From assembly GCA_003010405.1 (NCBI GenBank), contig PJLO01000006.1, positions 248,001 through 312,000 on the forward strand: 64,000 nt of DNA, given 5' to 3'. Positions 1 to 9,047 of the stretch are shown in pieces. Numbering within the stretch: position 1 is the stretch's first letter; each line of letters starts with the position of its first letter. Under the pieces are notes generated by a model. That model ran no database searches, was not told the DNA's origin, and saw nothing but the letters and a program-made list of their open reading frames with translations. A program made the position numbers and the translations under genes. The DNA comes from Acidobacteriota bacterium. Its GTDB lineage: Bacteria; Acidobacteriota; Terriglobia; Terriglobales; Acidobacteriaceae.

Positions 1-127
1 TGTTCTGTATGTACATCCAAGTTACCGACTAGATCTCCATCTCCGGAAAATGATGGAAGAGTTAAAGAGTGTTTAAGGTGCTTCAAAAGGGGTATTTAGA
101 AAGTACTAAGATCAAAGGAGGACTTGT

Positions 128-205
128 ATGTTTTTTGGCTCTATAATGCTGGGGCTGCTCGTAATCTGTACACTGGCGATAATGAGGGCATATTCGCTGC
201 CGTAA
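128..205 (+). CDS. putative 25-residue single-pass membrane peptide
   Basis: A very short open frame of 25 codons ending in TAA. It is preceded by an almost ideal ribosome binding site, AAAGGAGG at 114-121, six bases before the ATG at 128. The predicted peptide is almost wholly hydrophobic (residues 1-19 rich in Phe, Leu, Ile, Met, Gly) with Arg20 and a short polar tail, the pattern of a small single-pass inner-membrane peptide. I do not recognise a family. The Shine-Dalgarno match is the main evidence that it is translated; a chance match in non-coding DNA remains possible. Confidence 0.4.
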   Translation: MFFGSIMLGLLVICTLAIMRAYSLP

Positions 206-509
206 GTAAACAACCGTGCTAGCCGAGAATACAGGTGACGGTGTTTGATCGGCCCTCCAATACACTGCCAGCCAGTGGCCTGATCTGGCACCGCCACTCT
301 TCCAACGAGAAACTCACGTTTAAAATCGTTTACACTCCGCAATGAGCGCAAGGAGCCTCACTCCAGAGGCGAATCAACACTCATAGCAGATCGGCAGAAT
401 TCCATCCAGAAGCCATCGCCGGACTCTCCCGGCCCGCTGCCTGAAGTTGTACAATTGAAGCTTCATAGATTCATTGCGCTAATAGCGACTTAGGGCGAAG
501 CAAACACTC
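206..509. other. intergenic stretch upstream of leuS, contains a decayed copy of the leuS start region
   Basis: No convincing gene is seen. Bases 368-431 are a degenerate copy of the sequence around the leuS start codon (493-559); see the two repeat entries. The leuS promoter should lie between the copies or upstream of both, but I see no clear -35/-10 pair. Confidence 0.6.
368..431 (+). repeat. upstream copy of imperfect direct repeat (leuS start duplication, dead start codon)
   Basis: About 64 bases that match 493-559 with only a handful of substitutions and a one-base indel. Offset from the leuS copy is 127 bases. The base triplet matching the leuS ATG is ATA (383-385), so this copy cannot initiate in the same way. 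Similarity stops abruptly after the shared stretch GGACTCTCCC (421-430). Confidence 0.8.
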
Positions 510-559
510 ATGGCAGATCAGCAGAATTGCATCCAGAAGCCGTCGCCGGACTCTCCCGC
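493..559 (+). repeat. downstream copy of imperfect direct repeat, spans leuS start codon
   Basis: Contains the leuS ATG at 510-512 and its first ~16 codons. Partner of 368-431. Because the copy includes coding sequence, the duplication must have happened by local tandem duplication or slippage with later divergence of the upstream copy. Confidence 0.8.
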
Positions 560-3113
560 CGACATCCTCGAAAAAGTTCCCGGTTCCAGCGCCGAACCCC
601 GCCTGCGTGCCGCCGACGACACTCGCTACGACCCTACCCCGGTTGAGCAAAAGTGGGCTGCACTCTGGGAGAAAGATCTTTCCCACTACGCGTCTGAGCC
701 GCCTTCCTGTGGCAAGCCCAAGTACTACGTCGTCGAGATGCTGCCTTATCCCTCCGGCGCTCTGCACATGGGACACGTGCGCAATTACGCCATTGGCGAC
801 GCCCTCGCCCGCTATATGTGGATGAACGGGTATAACGTGCTGCATCCCATGGGCTGGGACTCTTTCGGTCTGCCGGCTGAAAACGCCGCTATCAAGAATA
901 AGCGCCAGCCGCGCGAATGGACGCTCCACAACATTGCCGCCATGAAGGCGCAGATGATGCGCCTTGGTCTCAGCTACGACTGGTCGCGCGAGGTGACAAC
1001 CTGCCTGCCTGAGTACTACCGCTGGAACCAGTGGTTCTTCCTCAAACTGTTTGAGAAGGGGCTGGCTTACCGGAAAAAGAGCAAGGTGAACTGGTGCCCG
1101 AAATGCGCCACCGTGCTTGCTAACGAGCAAGTAGTGGACGGTTGCTGCTGGCGGCATGAAGACCTTCCCGTAGAAGAGCGCGAACTCGAGCAGTGGGCCC
1201 TGCGAATCACCGCCTACTCCGAGGAACTGCTTCAGGGACTCGAAACCATGGACGGCTGGCCCGATCGGGTCCGTACCATGCAGCGCAACTGGATTGGCCG
1301 CAGCGAAGGCGCCAATGTGGATTTCAAACTTGAAGGCGGCTCTGAAACCAAAATCACCGTCTTCACCACGCGCATCGACACCATCTTCGGTGCCACCTCG
1401 TTGCAGCTTGCGCCGCAGCATCCACTCGTCGCCGAGCTTGTCGATAAAGATCCATCCAAAATTGCCAGCCTTGAGCAGATGATTGCCGAGCAGAAGAAGG
1501 CGCGCGAAGAGGGCGATATCGGCTTGGTCGACAAGAAGGGATTCTTCACCGGGCACTTCGCCGTCAATCCCTTCAATCAGGAGCGCGTGCCGATCTGGGT
1601 TGCAAACTACATTTTGATGGATTACGGAACCGGCGCCATCATGTCCGTGCCAGCGCACGATGAGCGAGACTTTGAGTTTGCCAAGAAGTTCGGTATCGAG
1701 ATCAAGCAGGTCATTCAGCCTGTCAGCGGCGAGACGCCTGAGCTGCCTTTCTGCACCGAGGACGGCGTGGCGACGAAGTCCGGGGAGTTCACCGGACTGA
1801 GCTGCGCACATGCACAGAAGAAGATGGCGGCTTTCGCCAAGCAGCATGGTTTCGGCGAGCCAACCATCACCTACCGTCTCAAGGATTGGGGAATCTCTCG
1901 CCAGCGTTATTGGGGCACGCCAATTCCGATTCTCTACTGCGAAAAGTGCGGACTCGTTCCGGTGCCTGAGGATCAGCTCCCTGTGCTTCTTCCAGAAGGC
2001 GTTGAGATCACCCTCGCCGGTGGTTCGCCGCTCACCAAGGTCAAAGAATTTTACGAAACCGCCTGTCCCAAGTGCGGAGGCACTGCGCGCCGCGAGTCCG
2101 ATACCATGGACACCTTCGTAGATTCGAGTTGGTACTTCTACCGCTATACCAGCCCGATCTCCACGGCGGCATTCGACAGTGAGATTGCCAACTACTGGTT
2201 CCCAATGGATCAGTACATTGGCGGTGTCGAGCACGCCATCCTGCACCTGATGTACTCGCGCTTCTGGACGAAGTTCATGCGCGACAGCGGCTTCATTAAG
2301 AACGATGAGCCCGCGCAGCGCCTCTTTACTCAGGGCATGGTCATCAAGGGCGGAGCCAAGATGTCCAAGTCGCTGGGCAACGTTGTATCACCGGATGACA
2401 TGGTGGCCCGCTACGGTGCCGATGCAACGCGTCTTTACACGCTCTTTGCTGCCCCGCCGGACCGCGACCTCGACTGGCAGGATCAGGGTGTAGAGGGTGT
2501 GTACCGCTTCCTCTCCCGCCTCCATCGCTTCATCAGTGAGAACCCGATTCGCGTGGGTGACGGCGAGTCCCGCGACTTTGATTCGTCCGCGCTCTCTTCA
2601 GACGCAAGAAAAGTGCAGAGAAAGCTGCACCAGACGATCCAGCGCATTACGGGCGACTTCCAGGGACGATGGCACTTCAATACGTCGGTTGCGGCCATGA
2701 TGGAGCTGCTGAATGCCTGCATGGTCAAGCAGGAGCTGTTTGCCTCTAATTCGGAAGCGCCCAAAGCATTCCTGGCGGATGTGCAGCGTAAACTTATATT
2801 GCTGCTCAACCCCTTCGCGCCATATCTTGCCGCCGAACTCTGGTCCATCCTCGGCGAAGACCAGAACGCACTCCTCCGCTATCCATGGCCGCAGTTCGAC
2901 CCCGCGCTGGCAAAGGAGGACGAGGTCGAAATCGTCGTTCAGTTCAACGGTAAGGTGCGCTCTCGCCTTACGGTCGCCAACGATGCCGAAGACCAAGCCG
3001 TTCGCGAAGCTGCGCTCAACGATGAAAAAGTGAAGGAAGCTCTCGTTGGCAAACAGATCGTGAAGGTCATCGTCGTTAAAAACAAACTGGTCAATATCGT
3101 GGTCAAGGGCTGA
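510..3113 (+). CDS. leuS: leucyl-tRNA synthetase
   Basis: Cytoplasmic class Ia synthetase that charges tRNA-Leu with leucine. The 867-residue length fits bacterial LeuRS. The HIGH-type motif is HMGH at residues 86-89 and the KMSKS loop is at 617-621; between them lies the CP1 editing domain. A zinc-type cysteine pair (CPKC) follows residue 190, and the C-terminal anticodon-binding and tail domains are present. The N-terminus carries about 35 extra, Pro/Ser-rich residues before the usual start near the [10 protein letters not shown] stretch; the ATG at 510 is the first plausible start. A hairpin terminator follows at 3152. It appears to be a single-gene unit. Confidence 0.97.
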   Translation: MADQQNCIQKPSPDSPADILEKVPGSSAEPRLRAADDTRYDPTPVEQKWAALWEKDLSHYASEPPSCGKPKYYVVEMLPYPSGALHMGHVRNYAIGDALARYMWMNGYNVLHPMGWDSFGLPAENAAIKNKRQPREWTLHNIAAMKAQMMRLGLSYDWSREVTTCLPEYYRWNQWFFLKLFEKGLAYRKKSKVNWCPKCATVLANEQVVDGCCWRHEDLPVEERELEQWALRITAYSEELLQGLETMDGWPDRVRTMQRNWIGRSEGANVDFKLEGGSETKITVFTTRIDTIFGATSLQLAPQHPLVAELVDKDPSKIASLEQMIAEQKKAREEGDIGLVDKKGFFTGHFAVNPFNQERVPIWVANYILMDYGTGAIMSVPAHDERDFEFAKKFGIEIKQVIQPVSGETPELPFCTEDGVATKSGEFTGLSCAHAQKKMAAFAKQHGFGEPTITYRLKDWGISRQRYWGTPIPILYCEKCGLVPVPEDQLPVLLPEGVEITLAGGSPLTKVKEFYETACPKCGGTARRESDTMDTFVDSSWYFYRYTSPISTAAFDSEIANYWFPMDQYIGGVEHAILHLMYSRFWTKFMRDSGFIKNDEPAQRLFTQGMVIKGGAKMSKSLGNVVSPDDMVARYGADATRLYTLFAAPPDRDLDWQDQGVEGVYRFLSRLHRFISENPIRVGDGESRDFDSSALSSDARKVQRKLHQTIQRITGDFQGRWHFNTSVAAMMELLNACMVKQELFASNSEAPKAFLADVQRKLILLLNPFAPYLAAELWSILGEDQNALLRYPWPQFDPALAKEDEVEIVVQFNGKVRSRLTVANDAEDQAVREAALNDEKVKEALVGKQIVKVIVVKNKLVNIVVKG

Positions 3114-3151
3114 ACCTGTAGATAGAAGTTCGCCCAATAGAAAGTCTTGCG

Positions 3152-3200
3152 TGCCCCATCCTGCCGCGCTAGTTCTACGAGCCGGGTGGGGCATTTTGTT
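3152..3200 (+). terminator. rho-independent terminator after leuS
   Basis: Stem TGCCCCATCC (3152-3161) pairs with GGGTGGGGCA (3184-3193) with one G-T pair and is followed by TTTTGTT. It lies 38 bases after the leuS stop. Confidence 0.7.
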
Positions 3201-3217
3201 GCTGCGCCAAAAGGTGG

Positions 3218-3248
3218 CCCACATTTGCGTGCTGTTCGCAAATGTGGG
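3218..3248. repeat. perfect 12-bp inverted repeat
   Basis: CCCACATTTGCG (3218-3229), seven-base loop, CGCAAATGTGGG (3237-3248). No T-run follows on the plus strand. It could be a second terminator, an mRNA 5' structure or an operator ahead of the efflux operon. Confidence 0.5.
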
Positions 3249-3359
3249 GAGTGAGAACAGGCGTGCGATTGCGTAGATGCGTTTTATGTTCGGATTGAGT
3301 TAAGATTACCTGCTCTTTCAAAGCTGCCGTTTTTTCTGCACTTGGCAAAGGGAGCCGAT

Positions 3360-4694
3360 ATGCGTTCGAATGTCAAACTCAGCAGCTCCGCAATATTCCT
3401 CTTTCTTTTCACGTTGTTTCCGAAAAGCTCAGTCGTGTATGGACAGACGGTTCCTGAAAACCTGCGAACGGCCTGGGACATTGCTACACAGGTCGATCAC
3501 AAGATCGCCGCTGCCAGAAAAGAGACGTTAGCTGCTCGCAGTGAGCTGGGTGCTGCGAAGGGAACCCGGCTTCCGACGGTAGTTGCGATGGGTTCATACC
3601 TGGCCCTTGACAATGACATAACTGCGAATGTGCATATCTCTCCCGGGTTTCTCGGGTTGCCTTCCTCCATAGTGCTGGCACAACCGCTTACGACCTCAAA
3701 CTTTGGTTTGACCAATGTTAGTGTGCGCGTTCCCATCTATACGGGTGGAAGAATCCGGCACGGCATTGCAGCCGCCACTTCCGTGCTCAATGCAACACGA
3801 GACGACCAGGATCGGGCCGAACTCGACGTCAAGCTGGACGTCGCCAGCGCATATATCAACGTGCTGCGAGCACAGCATGCGCTTGCCGTCGCGCAGAGCA
3901 GTGTTGTGAGTCTCAGTGCCTTTGCCGCCGATGTGCAGAATGTGCACAAGCAGGGACTTGTGCCCAGAAACGATATGCTTGCGGCGCAGGTAGCTCTTGC
4001 CGATGCGCGACAGCGGGAAATCCAGATGAACAATACCCTGGATATCGCCCGTGCGTCGTATAACCGTCTGCTCGGCCGTCCGCTCACTGCTCCCGTGCAG
4101 ATCGAAGAGATAACGTCAACTGCCGTAATGGATGACGCCGAGACTCTTACCCGGCTTGCTTTGCAGAAAAGACCGGAGATGGCAGCCCTTGCGGAACAGG
4201 CAAAGGCATATCACGAAAAAGCAAAAAGCACCCGTGGGGAAACTCTTCCGCAACTCGCATTTTCCGGCGGAAACAGTTTTTTTCAGAATGATTTTCTTTC
4301 GCACCAGAGCATCTGGTCAGCCGCGATCGGCATGCGCTGGGACATCTTCGATGGTGGGGTGAAGCGACATCAAGCCGACGCACTGGAAAAACAAACAGAG
4401 GCGATTAGAGAACAGCGAGCAGAGGCTGCCAGCCTGATTTCACTTCAGGTGAGAAAGAGTTGGCTCGATGCACAAGAGGCACAGAAACGCATCAGCGTAA
4501 CCCAGGAAACTGTGGCGCAAGCAGAGGAGAACCTAAGGGTTTCCAAGGACCGCTATCTTGAAGCAATAGGAACTCACACCGAGGTGCTGGATGCCGAAAC
4601 GTTGCGGGTCAAGAGTCTGATGAACCACTGGAACGCCATCTACGACGAGGCGCTTGCCACGATGCAACTGCATCGTGCGATTGGGGACCTCTGA
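3360..4694 (+). CDS. TolC-family outer membrane efflux protein
   Basis: Outer-membrane channel of a tripartite exporter. The ATG at 3360 is preferred over the TTG at 3342: AAAGGGA lies about seven bases upstream, and the protein then begins with a clean signal peptide (hydrophobic core around residues 9-22, cleavage near the AYGQ-like VYGQ site). The remaining ~415 residues show the two-repeat, Ala/Gln/Leu-rich coiled-coil pattern of the OEP family (long helices with LDAA/AQ-type heptads). It is the first gene of a run with HlyD, an ABC ATPase and two ABC-2 permeases, so it probably serves as their exit duct. Substrate is unknown. Confidence 0.92.
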   Translation: MRSNVKLSSSAIFLFLFTLFPKSSVVYGQTVPENLRTAWDIATQVDHKIAAARKETLAARSELGAAKGTRLPTVVAMGSYLALDNDITANVHISPGFLGLPSSIVLAQPLTTSNFGLTNVSVRVPIYTGGRIRHGIAAATSVLNATRDDQDRAELDVKLDVASAYINVLRAQHALAVAQSSVVSLSAFAADVQNVHKQGLVPRNDMLAAQVALADARQREIQMNNTLDIARASYNRLLGRPLTAPVQIEEITSTAVMDDAETLTRLALQKRPEMAALAEQAKAYHEKAKSTRGETLPQLAFSGGNSFFQNDFLSHQSIWSAAIGMRWDIFDGGVKRHQADALEKQTEAIREQRAEAASLISLQVRKSWLDAQEAQKRISVTQETVAQAEENLRVSKDRYLEAIGTHTEVLDAETLRVKSLMNHWNAIYDEALATMQLHRAIGDL

Positions 4695-4726
4695 GCTAGA
4701 CGGTGACAATGAACGCGGAGAAAGCT

Positions 4727-5905
4727 ATGAATACTGTGCAGCCGAAACCAGGGGAAGACAAGCAAGGAGCTTCCGAAGCATCGCGACCACCTTCTGCGGC
4801 AATGTCGCGTCGATGGGGGTCTTTGCTTGCTTTATTGCTCATAATCGGCCTGATCTCCTTTTTCATTTTTCACTCACTAAAGAGCCGAAACACTTTGCCC
4901 GACGGACTGATTCAGGCGAATGGAAGAGTTGAGGGAGATACGATCAGCATCGCCTGCAAGTACTCAGGGCGCATTGACAAGATCTTGGTTCGTGAAGGAG
5001 ATCAAGTTACTCAGGGGCAAGTTCTGGCTCAATTGGATGATGCTCAGGTCAACGCAAAAGTGAGCCAGACAGCTGCCTTGCTCAGCGCTGCGCAATTTCA
5101 ACTCAAGGCCTCGCAGAACTCGCTGGATACAGCCCGTAAGGAGGTTCCGCTGGCAATTCGAACGGCACAAGCGGGCGTCGAACACGCGCAGGCGGTTCTG
5201 GCTAAAGCCGAGGCTTCCGAAAAACAAGCTGGCCGTGATGCCGAGCGGTTTACTCGGCTGGCAGAAAAAGGATCGATTGGAAAGCAGCGGGCGGAGCAGG
5301 CTCAACTTGCCTGGACCTCTGCACGCAGCGAATTGGAAGCGGCGCGGACTGGCTTGCGACAGGCGACGGAGCAGTTGAACCTCGCGCAACTCGGCTGGAA
5401 CCGCACTCATACCCTGGAAGGACAGGTGCAAGCGCTCGCATCCCAACGGGATCAGGCCCGCTCCGGGTTGGCGGATGTACAGAGTGTCCTGGCTGACCTT
5501 ACCCTTCGCGCTCCGATCAATGGCGTAATTACGATGAAGATCAGGGACGTGGGGGAGGTCGTTTCAGCGGGTTCTCCGGTCTATGAACTTGTAGACCTTG
5601 ACCGCCTTTACCTGAAGGTCTACGTACCCGAAAACCAGATCGGCAAGCTTCATCTTGGGCTGCCAGCGCAGGTTTATATCGATGCCTATCCAGACCAAGC
5701 CTTTTCCGCGACGGTTGGCTATATAGCAGATCGCGCAGAATTCACTCCGAAGGAAGTGCAAACACCCGATGAGCGAGTCAAACTTGTTTTTGCCGTGAAG
5801 CTGTACTTTAGCGCGAACCCGCAACATCGCCTGGTCCCAGGCATACCGGCCGATGCTGTAATTCGCTGGAAGGAAAGTGCTCCATGGGCGAAGCCGGTTC
5901 GCTGA
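4727..5905 (+). CDS. HlyD/EmrA-family periplasmic adaptor (membrane fusion protein)
   Basis: Links the inner-membrane ABC transporter to the TolC-like channel. One transmembrane helix near the N-terminus (about residues 31-49 counting from 4727), then a biotinyl-lipoyl-like segment (GRIDKILVREGDQV), a long alpha-helical hairpin rich in Ala/Gln/Glu, the second lipoyl half (LRAPINGVI) and a beta-barrel ending. Possible starts are GTG 4703, ATG 4709 and ATG 4727; the last has GGAG six bases upstream and is preferred. The layout resembles YbhG of the YbhGFSR exporter. The end overlaps the next gene by 22 bases, showing translational coupling. Confidence 0.9.
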   Translation: MNTVQPKPGEDKQGASEASRPPSAAMSRRWGSLLALLLIIGLISFFIFHSLKSRNTLPDGLIQANGRVEGDTISIACKYSGRIDKILVREGDQVTQGQVLAQLDDAQVNAKVSQTAALLSAAQFQLKASQNSLDTARKEVPLAIRTAQAGVEHAQAVLAKAEASEKQAGRDAERFTRLAEKGSIGKQRAEQAQLAWTSARSELEAARTGLRQATEQLNLAQLGWNRTHTLEGQVQALASQRDQARSGLADVQSVLADLTLRAPINGVITMKIRDVGEVVSAGSPVYELVDLDRLYLKVYVPENQIGKLHLGLPAQVYIDAYPDQAFSATVGYIADRAEFTPKEVQTPDERVKLVFAVKLYFSANPQHRLVPGIPADAVIRWKESAPWAKPVR

Positions 5906-7896
5906 TCAGCCGTGCGCAAAATTTTTCCTGTGAAGGTGATGGCGCCGTTGTGCGCGTAAGCGACTTCCGGAAATTATATGGGAAGAAACTGGCCGTAAGC
6001 GGGGTCACACTTGACATACAGAAAGGCATGATTCATGGGTTGATTGGCCCGGATGGCGCTGGCAAAAGCACCCTGATGAAGGCGATTGCCGGTGTGCTTT
6101 CTTACGATGCGGGAGAAGTGGAGGTGTTTGGTGTCCCTGTTGTTTCCGAACAATCTGCGGAGCGAGTGAAACCCCATATTGGGTTCATGCCTCAGGGACT
6201 TGGCCTCAATCTTTATCCGGATCTCTCTGTAGAAGAGAACATCGACTTCTTTGCGCGCCTTCGACTCGTCCCTGCTCATGATTTGGCAGCAAGGAAGCAG
6301 CGGCTTCTCGCGATCACCCGGTTGGAAAAGTTTAGAGACCGCGCGATGAAGAATCTCTCCGGAGGGATGAAGCAGAAGCTTGGGCTGGTATGCACTCTGA
6401 TTCACCAGCCTGCGTTGATTATTCTCGACGAACCCACCACAGGTGTAGATCCAGTCTCGCGCCGCGACTTCTGGACCATCCTGGCCGATTTGCTGAAAGA
6501 GGGAAACGTTACCGCCCTCATTTCCACGGCCTACATGGACGAAGCCTCCCGTTTTAACCAGATCTCCATGCTGTACCAGGGGCAAGTTATGGCCTCGGGA
6601 AAGCCTGAATCGATACTGGCGTTAATACCGGGAAGCACCGTTCGACTCCGCGCAATTCCGCAAATACAGGCCGTCGCACGGCTGGGAGCCGAGTTCTCCC
6701 AAGTCGACCCGTTTGGCGACGAACTGCGTGTCTTCGTCGAGGACGGCAGCGGCGAGGCTGCCATTCAGCGCGTCAGGGAGCTGCTAACCGGAATAGAGGT
6801 TTCGGAGATAACCGCCTCGGAGCCCGACCTTGACAATGTATTTCTGGAGTTACTCCTGCGCCGGGAACAATCTCAAGGGCGCTCAGCCCCTTTGCCTTCG
6901 GGCGCGCCACCAGAGCTCGAAACTGAGCGCTCGATTGCCATTGAAGCGCGCGGACTGGTTCGTGATTTTGGCAAGTTTCGCGCCGTCGACAATGCCAGCT
7001 TCCGAGTTCCGCAAGGCGAAATTTTTGGATTGCTGGGCGCCAATGGTGCAGGCAAAACCACGGTTATCAAGATGCTTACGGGCATTCTCCAGCCGACTGA
7101 CGGAGAGGGTTGGGTGGCGGGGGCCAATCTGCATTCAGTTGGTCGCGGCATAAAGGAACACATCGGCTACATGTCACAGGCGTTTTCGCTTTATCGCGAT
7201 CTGTCGGTGCGCGAAAACATAAGGCTTTACGCGGGTATCTATGGGTTGAGCCGACGTGAAATGAAGGCTCGGGCCGAGTGGATCATTGCTATGGCGGATC
7301 TTTCCGGTCGGGAAACTGAATTAGCGGGCCGCCTGCCCATGGGACTCGTTCAGCGCCTGGCCTTGGGGTGTGCATTGGTGCATCGGCCTCGCATCCTCTT
7401 TCTCGACGAACCGACTTCCGGCGTGGATCCGCTGGGCAGGCAGCGGTTCTGGGACATTCTCTTTCAACTTTCACGGGAAGAGCGCGTCGCGATTCTGATC
7501 ACTACTCATTACATGAGCGAAGCGGAACGCTGCGATCATCTGGCGCTGATGTCGGCGGGCAAAGTCATCGCCGATGGTTCGCCAGCGGAGTTAAAGGCTG
7601 CGGTAGAGAAGGCTGCGGGAAAGACTCTGGAAATTCGCACAGATCGGCCCGTTGCGACGTTGGAACAATTGCTTGAAAAGGGCTTTGAAGACGCGGCCCT
7701 CTTTGGCAACAAAGTCCACCTTCTTTCCAGCAAACCAGAAGCCGATGAACAAAGCGTCCGGACGATTCTTTCCGGAGCTGGTATTGAAACTCATTCCATT
7801 CGCACTCAACCGCTCTCAATGGAAGATGTCTTCATTTACCGCGTGACCCAAGTTGAGAAACAACAACTCGCGAGGCAGGAGGAGGCGACTCAGTGA
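5884..7896 (+). CDS. twin-cassette ABC transporter ATPase (YbhF-like)
   Basis: Two fused nucleotide-binding domains energise the paired permeases that follow. The first has Walker A GPDGAGKST at residues 55-63, signature LSGGMKQKL and Walker B LIILDEPTTGVDP. The second has Walker A GANGAGKTT near residues 385-393 and Walker B LFLDEPTSGVDP, but its signature is altered to LPMGLVQRL, lacking the usual SGG. Each cassette is followed by a DrrA-type C-terminal extension. The 670-residue length suits the YbhF/RbbA-like fused class. It overlaps the genes on both sides. Confidence 0.93.
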   Translation: MGEAGSLISRAQNFSCEGDGAVVRVSDFRKLYGKKLAVSGVTLDIQKGMIHGLIGPDGAGKSTLMKAIAGVLSYDAGEVEVFGVPVVSEQSAERVKPHIGFMPQGLGLNLYPDLSVEENIDFFARLRLVPAHDLAARKQRLLAITRLEKFRDRAMKNLSGGMKQKLGLVCTLIHQPALIILDEPTTGVDPVSRRDFWTILADLLKEGNVTALISTAYMDEASRFNQISMLYQGQVMASGKPESILALIPGSTVRLRAIPQIQAVARLGAEFSQVDPFGDELRVFVEDGSGEAAIQRVRELLTGIEVSEITASEPDLDNVFLELLLRREQSQGRSAPLPSGAPPELETERSIAIEARGLVRDFGKFRAVDNASFRVPQGEIFGLLGANGAGKTTVIKMLTGILQPTDGEGWVAGANLHSVGRGIKEHIGYMSQAFSLYRDLSVRENIRLYAGIYGLSRREMKARAEWIIAMADLSGRETELAGRLPMGLVQRLALGCALVHRPRILFLDEPTSGVDPLGRQRFWDILFQLSREERVAILITTHYMSEAERCDHLALMSAGKVIADGSPAELKAAVEKAAGKTLEIRTDRPVATLEQLLEKGFEDAALFGNKVHLLSSKPEADEQSVRTILSGAGIETHSIRTQPLSMEDVFIYRVTQVEKQQLARQEEATQ

Positions 7897-9047
7897 AGCT
7901 TGAGCGCGTCACAGCCATCATCGTTAAGGAATCGCAGGAGATTGTCCGCGACCGTCTGTTCTTCTCGCTCGCTTTCCTGGTTCCCACCGTGTTAATGATG
8001 CTGTTTGGTTTTGGCCTCTCCTTTGATGTGGAACACATTCCATTTGTTCTGGTTGACCGGGACAACTCCTCGCTGAGCCGAGAATATTCGCACAAATTTA
8101 TCAGCTCACGGTACTTCGATCTGCAAGGCTATGCCAAGAATGAGAATGAACTTGATTCGCTGCTCATTACCAACCGGATTCGTGCTGTCATTGTGATTCC
8201 GGAACATTTTGAAACGGATCTGCTTGCCGGAAGGCCAGCCCACTTGCAGACACTCATTGATGGCACATTTCCGTTTCGGGCACGAACAACAATCGGATAC
8301 GTAACGGCGATCAATGCTGCGGCGACAATGGAAGTACTGGCCACGTTCTTATCGCAGCGGCAAGGTATCCCGCTGCAAGACGCTGCTCGATCCTTACAAC
8401 CAGTACGTCTGGACGTTCGTTATTTGTACAACCAAAGCCTCAAGAGCATCTGGTCCCTCGCTCCCAAACTGCTCATGGTGATTTTAATGATCTCTCCGCC
8501 GTTTCTGACTGCGCTTGGAATTGTGCGGGAAAGAGAACGAGGTTCCATTTACAACATATATTCTTCCACGGTCACGCGTGGAGAGTTCGTAGTTGGAAAG
8601 CTTTTGCCCTATGTTGGCATTTCCATCTTGAATGGACTTGTTCTTTGGATATTGGCCACGCGATTGTACGGTACCCCATTCAAGGGCTCTATGCTCTTCT
8701 TCTTATTTGCCCTGACTCTGTATGTGGTCTGTACCGCTGGCATCGGGTTGGTGGTCTCTGTGTTTGTGCATACGCAGACGGCTGCAATGATTGCGACTGT
8801 AATCATCACGGTCATTCCTGCAGTTCTTTACTCGGGCGTGCTTATACCTATCGCTTCGTTAACACGCGGAAGTCAAGTTATAGCCCATCTGCTGCCAGCA
8901 ATGTATTTTACTAACATTGTACTGGGGTGCTTTCTGAAGGGCGTCGGCTTTGAGGCCCTGCGCAACGACATATTGATTCTCGCGGGCTATGCCTGCTCCC
9001 TGTTTACCGCCGGATATCTGTTTTTTAATAAAAGACCGTCTGAGTGA
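7893..9047 (+). CDS. ABC-2 type permease, first of two (YbhS-like)
   Basis: Inner-membrane half of the exporter. A first transmembrane segment (about residues 22-42) is followed by a large extracytoplasmic domain of some 130 residues and then five hydrophobic segments in the C-terminal half, the ABC2_membrane_3 pattern. The motif around IVRERERGSIYNIYSS matches the conserved E-R-E(R/K)G coupling helix. It starts at GTG 7893, overlapping the ATPase stop by four bases, and its own stop overlaps the next permease. Confidence 0.92.
   Translation: MKLERVTAIIVKESQEIVRDRLFFSLAFLVPTVLMMLFGFGLSFDVEHIPFVLVDRDNSSLSREYSHKFISSRYFDLQGYAKNENELDSLLITNRIRAVIVIPEHFETDLLAGRPAHLQTLIDGTFPFRARTTIGYVTAINAAATMEVLATFLSQRQGIPLQDAARSLQPVRLDVRYLYNQSLKSIWSLAPKLLMVILMISPPFLTALGIVRERERGSIYNIYSSTVTRGEFVVGKLLPYVGISILNGLVLWILATRLYGTPFKGSMLFFLFALTLYVVCTAGIGLVVSVFVHTQTAAMIATVIITVIPAVLYSGVLIPIASLTRGSQVIAHLLPAMYFTNIVLGCFLKGVGFEALRNDILILAGYACSLFTAGYLFFNKRPSE

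Noticed and set aside
471..2246. Long minus-strand open frame (591 codons) opposite leuS
   Set aside because: Complete antisense overlap with leuS; composition is that of a shadow of GC-rich codons and no family motif is seen.
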